Shown here: piece by piece, positions 42,242 to 51,138 of the stretch | How positions within the stretch are numbered: position 1 is the stretch's first letter | Layout of the letters: each line of letters opens with the position of its first letter | Assembly: GCA_009837395.1 (NCBI GenBank) | Contig: VXTP01000044.1 | Coordinates: 34,105 to 98,104, forward strand | Source: Gemmatimonadota bacterium | Lineage (GTDB): Bacteria; JAAXHH01 | Direction of reading: 5' to 3' | Length of the DNA stretch: 64,000 bases | The notes under the pieces: model-generated | What the model was told of the DNA's origin: nothing | Database searches by the model: none | The model's input: only the letters and a program-made list of their open reading frames with translations | Program-made: the position numbers and the translations under genes

Positions 42242-42970
42242 GTGCGTGTGTGGTCTCCAAACAGGACGCATGACTACTTGATTATCTGGATTCGAATCGG
42301 GACGCTGGATTCCTACAACAGGGATGGCCGAGACTTCCGGCTGAAGCGGAGGCTGGAAGAGGTTTCCGGGCAGCCGTGCCTGGTGCTGCACCAGGAGCAG
42401 ATGACGCCGGAGATAGTCGGACCGCTGAACCCCCGGGCCATGCTTCTCAGTGGTTGCGGGACCTTCTTTCAGCATTTCCGTCCCGAGGTATTCTACGGCT
42501 TCGAAGATACGCTGAACGCGATGGCGGACGTGCCCACCATGGGACTGTGCGCCAGCCACCAGCTCATGGGGTTCATGTTCAATGACGGCTTCCGCAACCT
42601 GACGAAACTCGAAGACGAGATGATGCGGCCTTTGCGGCCCGGTGAACCCGACGTGCTCGATCCCAATTCCGATGCGCTCGGTTACTTCTGCGAGGAGGGA
42701 TTTTACCCGGTGCATCAGGTCAGGGCCGATCCGCTGTTCGACGAGCTTCCCGATCCGGTGGTCGTCCGGCAGTCGCACTACGCGGAGATGAAGACGGTGC
42801 CCACGGACTTCGACCTCATCGCCTCGAACGAGAACTGCCGGATCCAGGCGATCAAACACCGGGAGCGGCCCCTGTACGGCACGCAGTTCCACCCGGAATA
42901 CTACGTCGACGTCTATCCCCACGGCCGGAAGATCCTGGAAAACTTCTTCCGCGTGGCCGGGGTGCTGTAG
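42242..42970 (+). CDS. class I glutamine amidotransferase-like protein
   Basis: A protein of about 242 residues with the class I GATase fold. The nucleophile elbow is MGLCASHQLMG (Cys103), close to the usual GxCxGHQ, and the His/Glu pair is YGTQFHPEYY. The oxyanion region is LLSGCGTFF. It has no synthetase domain, so it may be a free amidotransferase subunit or a gamma-glutamyl hydrolase-like enzyme. The start is uncertain: GTG at 42242 is the longest; a TTG about 40 bases later is possible. It leads a plus-strand group with a PhyH enzyme, an SDR and an HpaB-family enzyme. Confidence 0.8.
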   Translation: MRVWSPNRTHDYLIIWIRIGTLDSYNRDGRDFRLKRRLEEVSGQPCLVLHQEQMTPEIVGPLNPRAMLLSGCGTFFQHFRPEVFYGFEDTLNAMADVPTMGLCASHQLMGFMFNDGFRNLTKLEDEMMRPLRPGEPDVLDPNSDALGYFCEEGFYPVHQVRADPLFDELPDPVVVRQSHYAEMKTVPTDFDLIASNENCRIQAIKHRERPLYGTQFHPEYYVDVYPHGRKILENFFRVAGVL

Positions 42971-43024
42971 CGGCCCGCCTGGCCCGCACACTCCATCCGT
43001 CGAGACGACGCAGAGGAGGAGGAA

Positions 43025-43867
43025 ATGTCCAATCAGCATTTCGGCATGAGCGAACTGGCCCGGTTTGCCGAGGAAGGCTACCTGCGCCTGGGCCGGGTGG
43101 CTTCCGACGAACACCTGCAGGCCATGCGCGACCGCATCGACGACATCATGCTGGGCAACGTCCGCTACGAGGGCATGCCCATGCAGCGCGACACGGACAC
43201 GGGCGAGTACGGCGAGCTGCCGACGAGGACGTTCGAGGAAAGCGAGGAAACGCTCGCTTACCGGCGCATCGACGACCTGCAGCTGGATCCGCTTTTCCTG
43301 GGATATATGCAACACCCGTTTTTCCGGGAGGTCACGGAGGCCCTCGTCGGTCCGAACGTTTCCATCTTCCGGGCCATGTTCATGAACAAACCGGCCGAAC
43401 ACGGCACCCATCTCCCCTGGCACCAGGACGTCGGCATCGGGTGGGGGCTGGATTCGAACCCGGAGACGACCGTCTGGACCGCCCTCGATGCGGCGACGGT
43501 CGAAAACGGCTGCATGCAGGTGGTGGTGGGCAGTCACAAGCACGGCGTGATCAATGAGATGCACTTCCCGTCGGAGGCCGACCAGGCCCGGTACGCGCGG
43601 AAGGAAGACTGTATCTACCTCGAGGCGGAGGCGGGTGAGGCCATTCTCCTGAACAACCTGCTCCTGCACCGGTCGGCCCGCAATCCCACCGGCAATCCGA
43701 GGCGCGCTTTCAGCATCGCGTACATGGACGCCGCCACACGGGCGGTCAAATCGGACGAGAACTTCCCCGTCATCTTCGGCGAGGGTGCGCTGACCGGCGG
43801 CGAGCTGATCGATGGCGTGCTGGCCGAGAGCACCCAGCCGGCGGGCGTGTTGACCGATGGCCGCTGA
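43025..43867 (+). CDS. phytanoyl-CoA dioxygenase (PhyH) family protein 3
   Basis: A 280-residue Fe(II)/2-oxoglutarate oxygenase-fold protein. Ligands are His133 and Asp135 in PWHQDVGIGW and the distal His in LLLHRSARN; the Arg in NPRRAFSIAYM should hold 2-oxoglutarate. GCMQVVVGSHKHG is the central motif. GAGGAGGAA immediately precedes the ATG. It is 54 bases behind the amidotransferase and its end overlaps the SDR start by 11 bases, so the three are one operon. It differs clearly from the other two PhyH proteins here. Confidence 0.9.
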   Translation: MSNQHFGMSELARFAEEGYLRLGRVASDEHLQAMRDRIDDIMLGNVRYEGMPMQRDTDTGEYGELPTRTFEESEETLAYRRIDDLQLDPLFLGYMQHPFFREVTEALVGPNVSIFRAMFMNKPAEHGTHLPWHQDVGIGWGLDSNPETTVWTALDAATVENGCMQVVVGSHKHGVINEMHFPSEADQARYARKEDCIYLEAEAGEAILLNNLLLHRSARNPTGNPRRAFSIAYMDAATRAVKSDENFPVIFGEGALTGGELIDGVLAESTQPAGVLTDGR

Positions 43868-44645
43868 CCCAGAAGGCACTCCGGGAGAACCCGCATTGAA
43901 ACTGGAAGGGCGTGTCGCGCTCATCACGGGCGGAGGAACGGGGATCGGGGCCGCAACGGCGAGGCTCTTTGCCGAGGAAGGCGCGGCCGTCTGCGTCACG
44001 GGGCGCAGGAAGGCTCCGCTGGATGAAGTCGTTACCGCCATAGAGGCTACGGGCGGACGAGCTTTGGCCGTTTCCGGGGATGTGGCCATCACCGAAGATT
44101 GCCAGCGGATGGTCGATCAGACGACGGCCACCTTCGGGCATATCGACGTGCTGGTCAACAACGCGGGGACGGGCCCGTTGATGGACGCCGAAAGAACCAC
44201 CGACGAAATCTGGGACCAGATTATCGGGACGAATTTGTCGGGAGCGTTCCGGCTCATCCGCGCGGTCCTGCCGGGCATGATTTCCCGGAACGCCGGGAGT
44301 ATCGTCAACGTCAGCTCGATCCTCGCGCAATCGGGTATGAAGAAGTCTGCGGCCTATGGCGCTTCCAAGGCGGGACTTGACCAGTTGACGCGTGTGCTGG
44401 CCGTCGAATTCGCAGATCGCGGGATTCGGGTCAACGCCGTAGCGCCGGGGTGGGTGGATACCCCCATGACGGAATCCGTACAGGCTCATTCCCCCATGTA
44501 CGTGCGGCTGAAGAAAAAGCACCCCATGGACCGTTTCGGTGTGCCCGAAGAAGTGGCACAAGCCATCCTGTATCTGGCTTCCGACCAGGCATCCTTTACG
44601 ACCGGTTCCGTGTTGATGGTCGACGGAGGTTGGAGTGCGGCTTGA
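43857..44645 (+). CDS. short-chain dehydrogenase/reductase
   Basis: A 262-residue classical SDR. The cofactor loop is LITGGGTGIGAATA, with NNAGTGP, the catalytic Ser in VNVSSIL, Tyr/Lys in YGASKAG, and the C-terminal GSVLMVDGGW. The Arg after VTG (TGRR) suggests NADP(H). The ATG overlaps the PhyH gene by 11 bases. A copy of the last 30 bases of this gene is found 65 bases downstream. The substrate is likely a product of the neighbouring oxygenase, by context only. Confidence 0.9.
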   Translation: MAADPEGTPGEPALKLEGRVALITGGGTGIGAATARLFAEEGAAVCVTGRRKAPLDEVVTAIEATGGRALAVSGDVAITEDCQRMVDQTTATFGHIDVLVNNAGTGPLMDAERTTDEIWDQIIGTNLSGAFRLIRAVLPGMISRNAGSIVNVSSILAQSGMKKSAAYGASKAGLDQLTRVLAVEFADRGIRVNAVAPGWVDTPMTESVQAHSPMYVRLKKKHPMDRFGVPEEVAQAILYLASDQASFTTGSVLMVDGGWSAA

Positions 44646-44683
44646 CGATATGGGGCGGACGAAACGCAGTCGGACCGCGCGCG

Positions 44684-44713
44684 GTCGACGGCAGTTGGAG
44701 CGCGACCTGACGG
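44684..44713 (+). repeat. duplicated 3' end of the SDR gene
   Basis: The stretch 44619-44648, coding VDGGWSAA and the stop, recurs with a few changes at 44684-44713 (VDGSWSAT and a TGA in the same arrangement). The copy starts 65 bases downstream. It is not part of a gene. Confidence 0.7.
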
Positions 44714-44789
44714 CGGATGACGCGCGACCTGACAATTCGCGTAGCAAAAGGTGTATTAGTGAAATCATGAAACTGACCGGAGACCGACA

Positions 44790-46229
44790 ATGGGTCTGAG
44801 AACGGCTGAACAATACCTGGAAGGATTGCGGGACGGCAGGACGATCTACTTTCGCGGCGAGCGGGTGCCGGACCTCATGGAGCATCCGGAACTGCGCGTG
44901 GGCGCCGAGCATACGGCGTTGGACTATCAACTTGCCGAAGACGAAGCGCACCAGGACCTCTTCACCGCGATATGTCCCGAGACGACCGAGCGCGTCAGCC
45001 GCTACTTCCTCCCGCCGGCCAACACGGAGGACTTGCTGAAGCGCCGGGAGATGATCGAGACGAGCACCCGCGAGGGTAGCGGCGTGGTCCTGCTCATCAA
45101 GGAAATCGGCACGGACTCCCTGTTCTCGCTACGGCTCGTCGCGCGGCAGATCGACGAGAAGTATGGCACCAACTATCTGGACCGCGTGAAGAACTACCAC
45201 GCCGAGTGCCGCGACCGCGACCTGAGCATGGCCGTGGCCCAGACCGACGCCAAGGGGGACCGCAGCCGCCTGCCGTCCCAGCAGACCCACCCCGACTACT
45301 ACGTGCGGATCGTGGAACGCCGGCCGGACGGCATCGTGGTCCGAGGCGCCAAGGCCCATACCACGGGGACCGCCTTCGTGGACGAAGTGGTCGTACTGCC
45401 CACCCGGGCCATCTCGGAAGAGGACAAGGACTACGCCGTGGCCTTCGCCGTGCCCGTCAACACGCCGGGCGTCCGGCTCATCGCCAGTCCTTTCGGGTTC
45501 TCGGGCGAAAGCACCTATCACCACCCGGTGAGCTCGAAGCACCACCTGGTGGAAACCCTGACCGTCTTCGACGACGTCTTCGTCCCGAACGAGCGCGTCT
45601 TCCTGGCCGGAGAATGGGACTTCGCCGGGGTGCTGGCCAACGCCTTCGTGGAGTTCCACCGGTTCACGGCGGTGTCCTACAAGCCGCCGCTCCTCGACCT
45701 CTTCATCGGCGCGGCCTCGCTGATTGCCGTGTACAACGGGGTGGAGAAAGCGAGCCACATACGCGACAAGGCCACGCGGCTCATCACCTACACGGAGACG
45801 GTCCGCGCCCTGACCCGCGCGGCCGCCATGGACTGCAAGGTGGTGGACGGCATCGCGGTGCCGGACACGCTCACGACCAACATCGCCAAGTACCATTTCG
45901 CCAACAATTACCACGAGGCGGTGCGGGACGTGCAGGACATCGCCGGGGCACTGCTGGTCACGGGCCCGTCGGAAGCGGACTGGCACAACGAGGAGACGAA
46001 GGGCGACCTGGAGCGCTACCTGGGCGGGCGCAAGGGCGTGCCGACCATGGACCGGATGAAGGCCATCAATCTCATCCGCGACCTCACGGCTTCGGATTTC
46101 GGCGGGTACCACGAGCTGCTGGCTATCCATGCCGAGGGCTCGCTAGAGGCGCAGAAGATAACCATATTTCGCGGATACGACCTGCTGCGGTGCATGGATG
46201 TGGCGAAGAAGGCCGCGGGGATCGAGTAG
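44790..46229 (+). CDS. 4-hydroxyphenylacetate 3-hydroxylase (HpaB) family protein
   Basis: A 479-residue flavin-binding enzyme of the HpaB/4-hydroxybutyryl-CoA dehydratase family. Segments: LRTAEQYLEGLRDGRTIYF at the start, RVKNYHAECRDRDLSMAVAQ, GIVVRGAKAHTTGTAFVDEV, and a C-terminal helical domain. The dehydratase branch needs Cys ligands for a [4Fe-4S] cluster; the segment around FHRFTAVSYKPP has the His but Tyr where the Cys should be. It is therefore more likely an FADH2-dependent monooxygenase that needs a separate flavin reductase, which is not in the window. GGAG precedes the ATG. Confidence 0.85.
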   Translation: MGLRTAEQYLEGLRDGRTIYFRGERVPDLMEHPELRVGAEHTALDYQLAEDEAHQDLFTAICPETTERVSRYFLPPANTEDLLKRREMIETSTREGSGVVLLIKEIGTDSLFSLRLVARQIDEKYGTNYLDRVKNYHAECRDRDLSMAVAQTDAKGDRSRLPSQQTHPDYYVRIVERRPDGIVVRGAKAHTTGTAFVDEVVVLPTRAISEEDKDYAVAFAVPVNTPGVRLIASPFGFSGESTYHHPVSSKHHLVETLTVFDDVFVPNERVFLAGEWDFAGVLANAFVEFHRFTAVSYKPPLLDLFIGAASLIAVYNGVEKASHIRDKATRLITYTETVRALTRAAAMDCKVVDGIAVPDTLTTNIAKYHFANNYHEAVRDVQDIAGALLVTGPSEADWHNEETKGDLERYLGGRKGVPTMDRMKAINLIRDLTASDFGGYHELLAIHAEGSLEAQKITIFRGYDLLRCMDVAKKAAGIE

Positions 46230-46366
46230 GGCCATGCAAGTACCGATTTCGGTAATAAAGCGATTGATATCTACATAGCTTAAGCAAAATAAAACAGTAG
46301 CAGAATAAAACGGTGCTCCAAACGTATTTCTAGAGGCCGTCCGCGTGATTCATCGGAGGAGATCCC

Positions 46367-46498
46367 ATGCGCACGTTGTACCGCTTGTTGTCCCTGTTTA
46401 CCCTGTTCAGCGCCCTGTTCAAAGGTGGGCCGTCACGGGCAGGAAAGCATCTGGCCCGACGCCAGGCCCACAAGACCCTGGCCAGGTGGATGAGGTGA
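46367..46498 (+). CDS. small 43-residue basic membrane-associated protein
   Basis: A short frame with a strong CGGAGGAGA site before its ATG. The N-terminal part is a hydrophobic helix (LYRLLSLFTLFSALF), followed by a basic tail with GGPSRAGKHLARRQAHKTLA. Tails of the type GP-x-R-x-x-K-x-x-x-R-x-x-A-H-K occur in small proteins of many bacteria, but no function is known to me. It ends four bases before folD, so it may be cotranscribed with it. Confidence 0.6.
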   Translation: MRTLYRLLSLFTLFSALFKGGPSRAGKHLARRQAHKTLARWMR

Positions 46499-46502
46499 CG
46501 GA

Positions 46503-47369
46503 ATGACCTGCAATGGCGGCCCGGTCATCATGAGCGGCCGGAAGCTGGCCGACGAGATGCAGGCCGGGCTCACGAATGAAGCGGCCGAAATGCGGAAGCG
46601 GGGCGTGGTGCCGGGCCTGGCCACGATCCTGGTCGGAGACGACGGACCCAGCGCGACCTACATCTCCATGAAGCACAGGGCGTGCGAGGAGATCGGCATC
46701 CGGTCCATCCATACCCACCTGCCCGCCTCCACTTCGCAGAAAGAACTGCTGCAGACCATCGGCAGGATGAACGAAGATCCGGAGGTCGACGCGATCCTGG
46801 TGCAGATCCCGTTGCCGGATGGACTCGACGAGGACGAGGCGCTGCTCTCCGTGGCGCCCGACAAGGACGCGGACGGGCTCAATCCCATCAACCTGGGCCG
46901 GCTGGTGATCGGCAAGCCTGGGCCCCTGCCCTGCACGCCCAACGGCATCCTCGCCCTGCTGGTCCATTACGGCGTGCCCATCGAAGGAAAGAACGTAGCG
47001 ATCGTGGGCCGCGGACTGACCATCGGTCGGCCGCTGGCCCTCCTGCTTTCGTTGAAAAGGCCCAACTGCAACGCGGCGGTCACCGTACTGCATTCGGCCG
47101 TGCCCGATATGGCCGCTCACCTGCGCGAAGCCGATGTCATCATAGCCGCCGCGGGTTCACCCGGCCTGGTCAAAAAGGACATGGTGAAGCCCGGCGCGGC
47201 CGTGGTGGCCGCGGGCATCACCCGGAAGGGCAAGAAGCTCCTCAGCGACGTGGACGAGGACGTGGCCGAGGTCGCCGGATGGATCACGCCCCGCATCGGG
47301 GGCGTCGGTCCCATGACCGTGGCCATGTTGATGGAGAACACGGTGACGGCGGCGCGTCGGCGGGTTTAG
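46503..47369 (+). CDS. folD: methylenetetrahydrofolate dehydrogenase/cyclohydrolase
   Basis: A 288-residue bifunctional enzyme interconverting 5,10-methylene-, methenyl- and 10-formyl-tetrahydrofolate. Marks: TYISMKHRACEEIGI (catalytic Tyr and Lys), ILVQIPLPDGLDE, PDKDADGLNPINLGRL, PCTPNGIL, and VGPMTVAMLMENTV. The NADP loop reads GRGLTIGRPLALLL, with Gly-Leu where Ser and Val are commoner. The start ATG is four bases after the 43-residue gene. Confidence 0.95.
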   Translation: MTCNGGPVIMSGRKLADEMQAGLTNEAAEMRKRGVVPGLATILVGDDGPSATYISMKHRACEEIGIRSIHTHLPASTSQKELLQTIGRMNEDPEVDAILVQIPLPDGLDEDEALLSVAPDKDADGLNPINLGRLVIGKPGPLPCTPNGILALLVHYGVPIEGKNVAIVGRGLTIGRPLALLLSLKRPNCNAAVTVLHSAVPDMAAHLREADVIIAAAGSPGLVKKDMVKPGAAVVAAGITRKGKKLLSDVDEDVAEVAGWITPRIGGVGPMTVAMLMENTVTAARRRV

Positions 47370-47413
47370 CACAGGCCGTCACCGCCCGGTGCGGCCCTCC
47401 TCGTCGCCCGCCC

Positions 47414-48439
47414 CTACGCGATCTGCGCCCAGTTTTCCAGGTCCACCTCTCCCGGAACCGGTTCCCGACCCGAAAAGAAGTGCTCCAGCGCGCCCAGCGT
47501 GATCTCGCCGATCTCGAGGTGGCCGTAAGCGCCCGTGCCCGAGCTGTGGGGCGTGATGACCACGTTTGGAAGGGAACGCAGCCGGTGATCGGGCGGCAGC
47601 GGTTCGGGTGTGGTCACGTCCAGCTGGACCTGGATCCTGCCGGTCTTCGCTTCTTCGTACAGTGCGTCATGGTCCAGGACGGAGCCCCGCGAAGTGTTGA
47701 TCAGTACGCCATCGTCCCGCAACAGCCGCAGCTGCTCCGCGCCGATCATGCGGTCCGTCTCCGGGATGGACGGCGCGTGAATGGTCACCAGGTCCGACAC
47801 CTCGAACAGCGTGTTCAGACCCACCTTTTCCACGTTCATGCGGCCGGCGTCCCAATCGCTTAAGTAGGGGTCGTAGACGAGCGTGCGGACGTTGAAGGGC
47901 CGGAGCAGCCGGATCACCTCCCGCCCGACCATGCTGGCGCTCACGATACCCACCGTGGCGCCGCGCAGGAACTGGTTCGACCAGTTCTTGTCCGGATCCC
48001 GCCACATGCCCCGTTCCCGGATGTTGAGCGCATCGTGGACCCACCTGCGGCTCATCATGATCAGCGCGCCGACCGCGTGTTCCGCCACGTTGAGGGCGAT
48101 GGCGCCCCGCGCGCTGACGACGCGGATGCCCCTGGGCACCAGGTGCCCGTCGACCATTTCCGGGGTAAACAGGTACTTGACCGATCCGGCGGAGTGGACG
48201 ACGATCCTCAGCTTGTCCGCCCGCTGCAGCGCCTTACCGCTGATCGGTTGGACGCCCCAGCCGGTGACCAGCCCGTCGAAGCCGGCGATCCCTTCCTCCA
48301 CCTCTCCGGCGGTCAACGCGCGGTCGGTTTCGTTCTCCACCACGTCGAACCCAGCCAGCAACCTCCGGTAGGTCTCATCCTTGAAGACCCCGGCGGTGTG
48401 GGACGGCGTCGGCAGGTACCAGATGCTGGGTTTACTCAT
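47414..48439 (-). CDS. D-isomer-specific 2-hydroxyacid dehydrogenase
   Basis: A protein of 341 residues with the split catalytic/NAD-binding plan of phosphoglycerate-dehydrogenase-like enzymes. The NAD loop is GATVGIVSASMVGREVIRLL (G-x-V-x-x-S-x-V-G; Ser replaces one Gly of GxGxxG). The catalytic Arg is in LINTSRGSVLD, the Glu in DVTTPEPLP and the His in ITPHSSGTG. The ATG at 48439 follows AGGA and overlaps the upstream regulator gene by eight bases. The substrate is unknown; it is not clearly SerA, as there is no ACT domain. Confidence 0.88.
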   Translation of the reverse strand: MSKPSIWYLPTPSHTAGVFKDETYRRLLAGFDVVENETDRALTAGEVEEGIAGFDGLVTGWGVQPISGKALQRADKLRIVVHSAGSVKYLFTPEMVDGHLVPRGIRVVSARGAIALNVAEHAVGALIMMSRRWVHDALNIRERGMWRDPDKNWSNQFLRGATVGIVSASMVGREVIRLLRPFNVRTLVYDPYLSDWDAGRMNVEKVGLNTLFEVSDLVTIHAPSIPETDRMIGAEQLRLLRDDGVLINTSRGSVLDHDALYEEAKTGRIQVQLDVTTPEPLPPDHRLRSLPNVVITPHSSGTGAYGHLEIGEITLGALEHFFSGREPVPGEVDLENWAQIA

Positions 48440-49070
48440 GGGCAATGTCCTGCTTCCGGACCAGGTACCGGCAGCGGTCGTTTCCAGCTATCTTGTGCTC
48501 GTCCCTGCGCACCCCCGCATCGAGCGTACGTTCGAACAATTCCTGTTCGAACTGGCAGACCTTCGGGAAACGGCGAGCAATCTCGTAGATCGGGCAGTGA
48601 TGCTCCACCAGGATGTACTCATCGCCGTCCGCGTTGGATTCGGCCATGTATCCCTCCCGGTCCCGGATTTCGGCGAGAACGCGCACCTGTTCCGGGAGGG
48701 GCTGTCCGGCCATCTGTTGTTTGTATTCCTTTTCAAGCCGCTCCGTGCGCAAGGCGAACAGGTTGTCGACCTTCTCCGGTCCGTCGGTTTCGGCGATCTG
48801 TTCGAGCAGTTCCACCGCGAGTTGGCCGTATCGTGCCGGAAACAGGCGCTCCGCAGCTTCCGTCAGGCCGAAATAGTGGGCTGGCCTGCCCCGGTCCTGC
48901 CGCACGACCCGCGTCTCGACCAGGTCGTCGCGCTCCAGGCTACTGAGGTGCTGGCGAACGCCCATCGACGTGATCCCGATCTCCCCGGCGAGTTGGCCGG
49001 CTGTCATTTCGCCCTTGCGTTTGAGCAATTCCAGGATCTGACGGCGGGTGGTGCCTTCCGAATCTGGCAT
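48432..49070 (-). CDS. SufR-like winged-helix regulator with Cys-rich C-terminus
   Basis: A 212-residue ArsR/DeoR-type regulator. The winged helix (about 5-75) has TTRRQILELLKRKGEMTAGQ and ITSMGVRQHLSSLERDDLVE. The C-terminal half has Cys159 (HHCPIYEIA), Cys172 (PKVCQFEQE), His192 and Cys200 (NDRCRYLV), the layout of SufR-type [Fe-S] sensors. It probably responds to iron-sulfur or redox state. GGAG is six bases before the ATG at 49070. It is coupled to the dehydrogenase downstream and divergent from a Rieske protein gene, a likely target. Confidence 0.85.
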   Translation of the reverse strand: MPDSEGTTRRQILELLKRKGEMTAGQLAGEIGITSMGVRQHLSSLERDDLVETRVVRQDRGRPAHYFGLTEAAERLFPARYGQLAVELLEQIAETDGPEKVDNLFALRTERLEKEYKQQMAGQPLPEQVRVLAEIRDREGYMAESNADGDEYILVEHHCPIYEIARRFPKVCQFEQELFERTLDAGVRRDEHKIAGNDRCRYLVRKQDIAHE

Positions 49071-49365
49071 TTTATTCTCCACGAACGAAGCGATTGCTTG
49101 TCCAATACGGATCCAGCGTCTGCTTTGTGTGCGTCGAGCGCGTGCCTTTCAGGATTCAACACAAGCCCGGGCAATCTCAACAGTCTTGTGAAACGCTATA
49201 CATATTGTAAAGCGTTATCCCAAATATGGAACAATAAATATTAAATATATAAAATAAATAAAAATATTGCTTTATTCCTTTGCGGTACTTATATTGAATC
49301 GTAACACGTATATTTAACTCAGATACACCGCACGATCAACGATGGGCAGCAGGAGGAGTATCATC
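49071..49365. promoter_or_regulatory. AT-rich divergent promoter region
   Basis: This 295-base gap lies between the SufR-like regulator (minus) and the Rieske protein (plus). The part from about 49190 to 49320 is strikingly A+T-rich compared with its surroundings and has several TATAAA/AATATT-like words. Both promoters and the regulator's operator should be here; I cannot single out a clear palindrome. Confidence 0.5.
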
Positions 49366-51138
49366 ATGAAAGCCACCCCGAAGACAGCCCTGCGCGACCC
49401 GATCCGAGTCGCATCGATGGACGAGCTGAAGGAGAAGGGGAGCATCGTCGTCAACGGGCACGACGGCCCGATCGCCGTGTTCCACCACGGGGACGGTCAG
49501 GTGCACGCCGTGGACAACCGCTGTCCCCACATGGGCTTTCCGCTGCACCGCGGCACGATCAAGGACGGCATTCTGACCTGCCACTGGCACCACGCGGATT
49601 TCGACCTGGAGAGCGGTTGCACCTTCGATCTCTTCGCGGACGACGTGCCGGTGTACGCAGTCGAGACCCGGAACGGAGACGTTTGGGTTTCGGGGTCGCG
49701 GGACCAGTCCGGCGACCCCGAATACTGGCGCAACCGCCTGCGGGAAGGCCTGGAGCAGAACATCTCGCTGGTCAACGCCAAGGCCGTGATCGCCCTGCTG
49801 AAGTCGGGGGTTTCCTACAAGGATATCGCAGTGACCGGCGGCCGGTACGGTGTGCGGTACCGATCTTCGGGATGGGGCCCCGGCCTGACCATTCTGACCG
49901 CGATGACGAACCTGTGCGGCTATCTGCCCAGGGACGAGCAGATCCTCCCGCTCTACCAGGGACTGACGCACGTCGCCCGGGACAGCAACGGACAGCCGCC
50001 GAGGTTCGACCTGCAACCCCTGGATACGGAGAACCTGTCGTTCGAGCAACTGAAGCGGTGGTTCCGCCGCTTCGTCGAGGTGCGCGACACCGAAGGCGCC
50101 ACGCGGTGCCTGCTCACCGCCGTGTCCATGGACAGCGAACCCGGCCTGCTGGTGGACATGATGATGAGCGCCGCCACGGACCACGTGTTCCTGGACGGCG
50201 GCCACGTCGCGGATTTCATCAACAAGTCCACGGAACTGCTGGACCACATCGGCTGGGAACACGCCGATGAAGTGCTGCCCAGCACGGTCGGTCAGCTCTG
50301 CGCCGCGGCGCGCAGCGAGGAGCGAAACGCCTGGCGCCATCCCGTCGACCTGGCCGCCATTCTTCGCGGGGCGAATGCCGCGTTGCCCGGCGCGCTGGCA
50401 TCGACGTCCAATGGTTACGCGTGGGACGGTCCCGGCGAACTGGCCGAAGTCATCCTCGGGGACGATCCCCAGGCCACGGTGGACACCATGCTGGCCCGGC
50501 TCCGCGACGGCATGACGCCGCTTCAGCTCAGCCAGGTGGTCACCTATGCCGCCGCGCTGCGCATCGCCCGGTTCCACACGCAGAACGAGTTCGGCGACTG
50601 GATCACGGTGCTGCACACCTTCACCTACGCGAACGCACTGCACCAGGCCCTGAAGCGGACGGGTTCGCCGGAACTGATCCGCGGCGTCTTCCACGGGGCC
50701 ATGGCCGTGTACCTGGACCGTTTCCTCAACGTGCCGCCCGCGCGGTTGCCGGGCGAAAGGGCCACGGCCGATCTGGCCGGCGAGACCGACGAGATTCTCG
50801 ACGCGTTTCTGACCGAACTGGACACGCAGCAGCAGGTGGAGCCGGCCGCCAGGCTGGTCTATCGCTACCTGGCCGACGGGCACCCAGTGGACCGGCTGTT
50901 CCGCACGCTGGCGATATCGCTGTTGCGGGAGGATGCCGAGTTCCACAGCTTCCAGATGCTGGAGGCGGGCATTCGCCAATACGAAGAACTGAAGGGACGC
51001 ACCGAGGCCGACCACATGCTGATCGCCACGGCCCGGTATCTCGCCGCCCACGCCCCCACGCAGCGGGCACTCAACCAGACCGCCCAGATCGCGCTGCGGC
51101 TGAGCCGTGGCGAGGCGCTTTACGAGGAGGAAGTGTGA
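49366..51138 (+). CDS. Rieske [2Fe-2S] protein with large C-terminal helical domain
   Basis: A 590-residue protein. The N-terminal 110 residues are a Rieske domain with Cys53-x-His55 (NRCPHMGFPL) and Cys72-x-x-His75 (LTCHWHHADFD), which ligate a [2Fe-2S] cluster. The remaining roughly 470 residues are mainly helical and match no oxygenase catalytic domain that I know: the mononuclear-iron motif of ring-hydroxylating enzymes is not seen. The ATG at 49366 follows AGGAGGAG; the frame upstream to 49342 overlaps that site. Its stop overlaps the ATG of the next gene by one base. The divergent Cys-rich regulator suggests control by Fe-S status. Confidence 0.88.
   Translation: MKATPKTALRDPIRVASMDELKEKGSIVVNGHDGPIAVFHHGDGQVHAVDNRCPHMGFPLHRGTIKDGILTCHWHHADFDLESGCTFDLFADDVPVYAVETRNGDVWVSGSRDQSGDPEYWRNRLREGLEQNISLVNAKAVIALLKSGVSYKDIAVTGGRYGVRYRSSGWGPGLTILTAMTNLCGYLPRDEQILPLYQGLTHVARDSNGQPPRFDLQPLDTENLSFEQLKRWFRRFVEVRDTEGATRCLLTAVSMDSEPGLLVDMMMSAATDHVFLDGGHVADFINKSTELLDHIGWEHADEVLPSTVGQLCAAARSEERNAWRHPVDLAAILRGANAALPGALASTSNGYAWDGPGELAEVILGDDPQATVDTMLARLRDGMTPLQLSQVVTYAAALRIARFHTQNEFGDWITVLHTFTYANALHQALKRTGSPELIRGVFHGAMAVYLDRFLNVPPARLPGERATADLAGETDEILDAFLTELDTQQQVEPAARLVYRYLADGHPVDRLFRTLAISLLREDAEFHSFQMLEAGIRQYEELKGRTEADHMLIATARYLAAHAPTQRALNQTAQIALRLSRGEALYEEEV

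Noticed and set aside
42191..44092. 633-residue minus-strand frame opposite the amidotransferase and PhyH genes
   Set aside because: It is antisense to two well-supported enzymes with clear motifs.
44790..46229. 4-hydroxybutyryl-CoA dehydratase
   Set aside because: The Cys expected seven residues after the ligand His is Tyr, and no other Cys cluster for [4Fe-4S] binding is seen.
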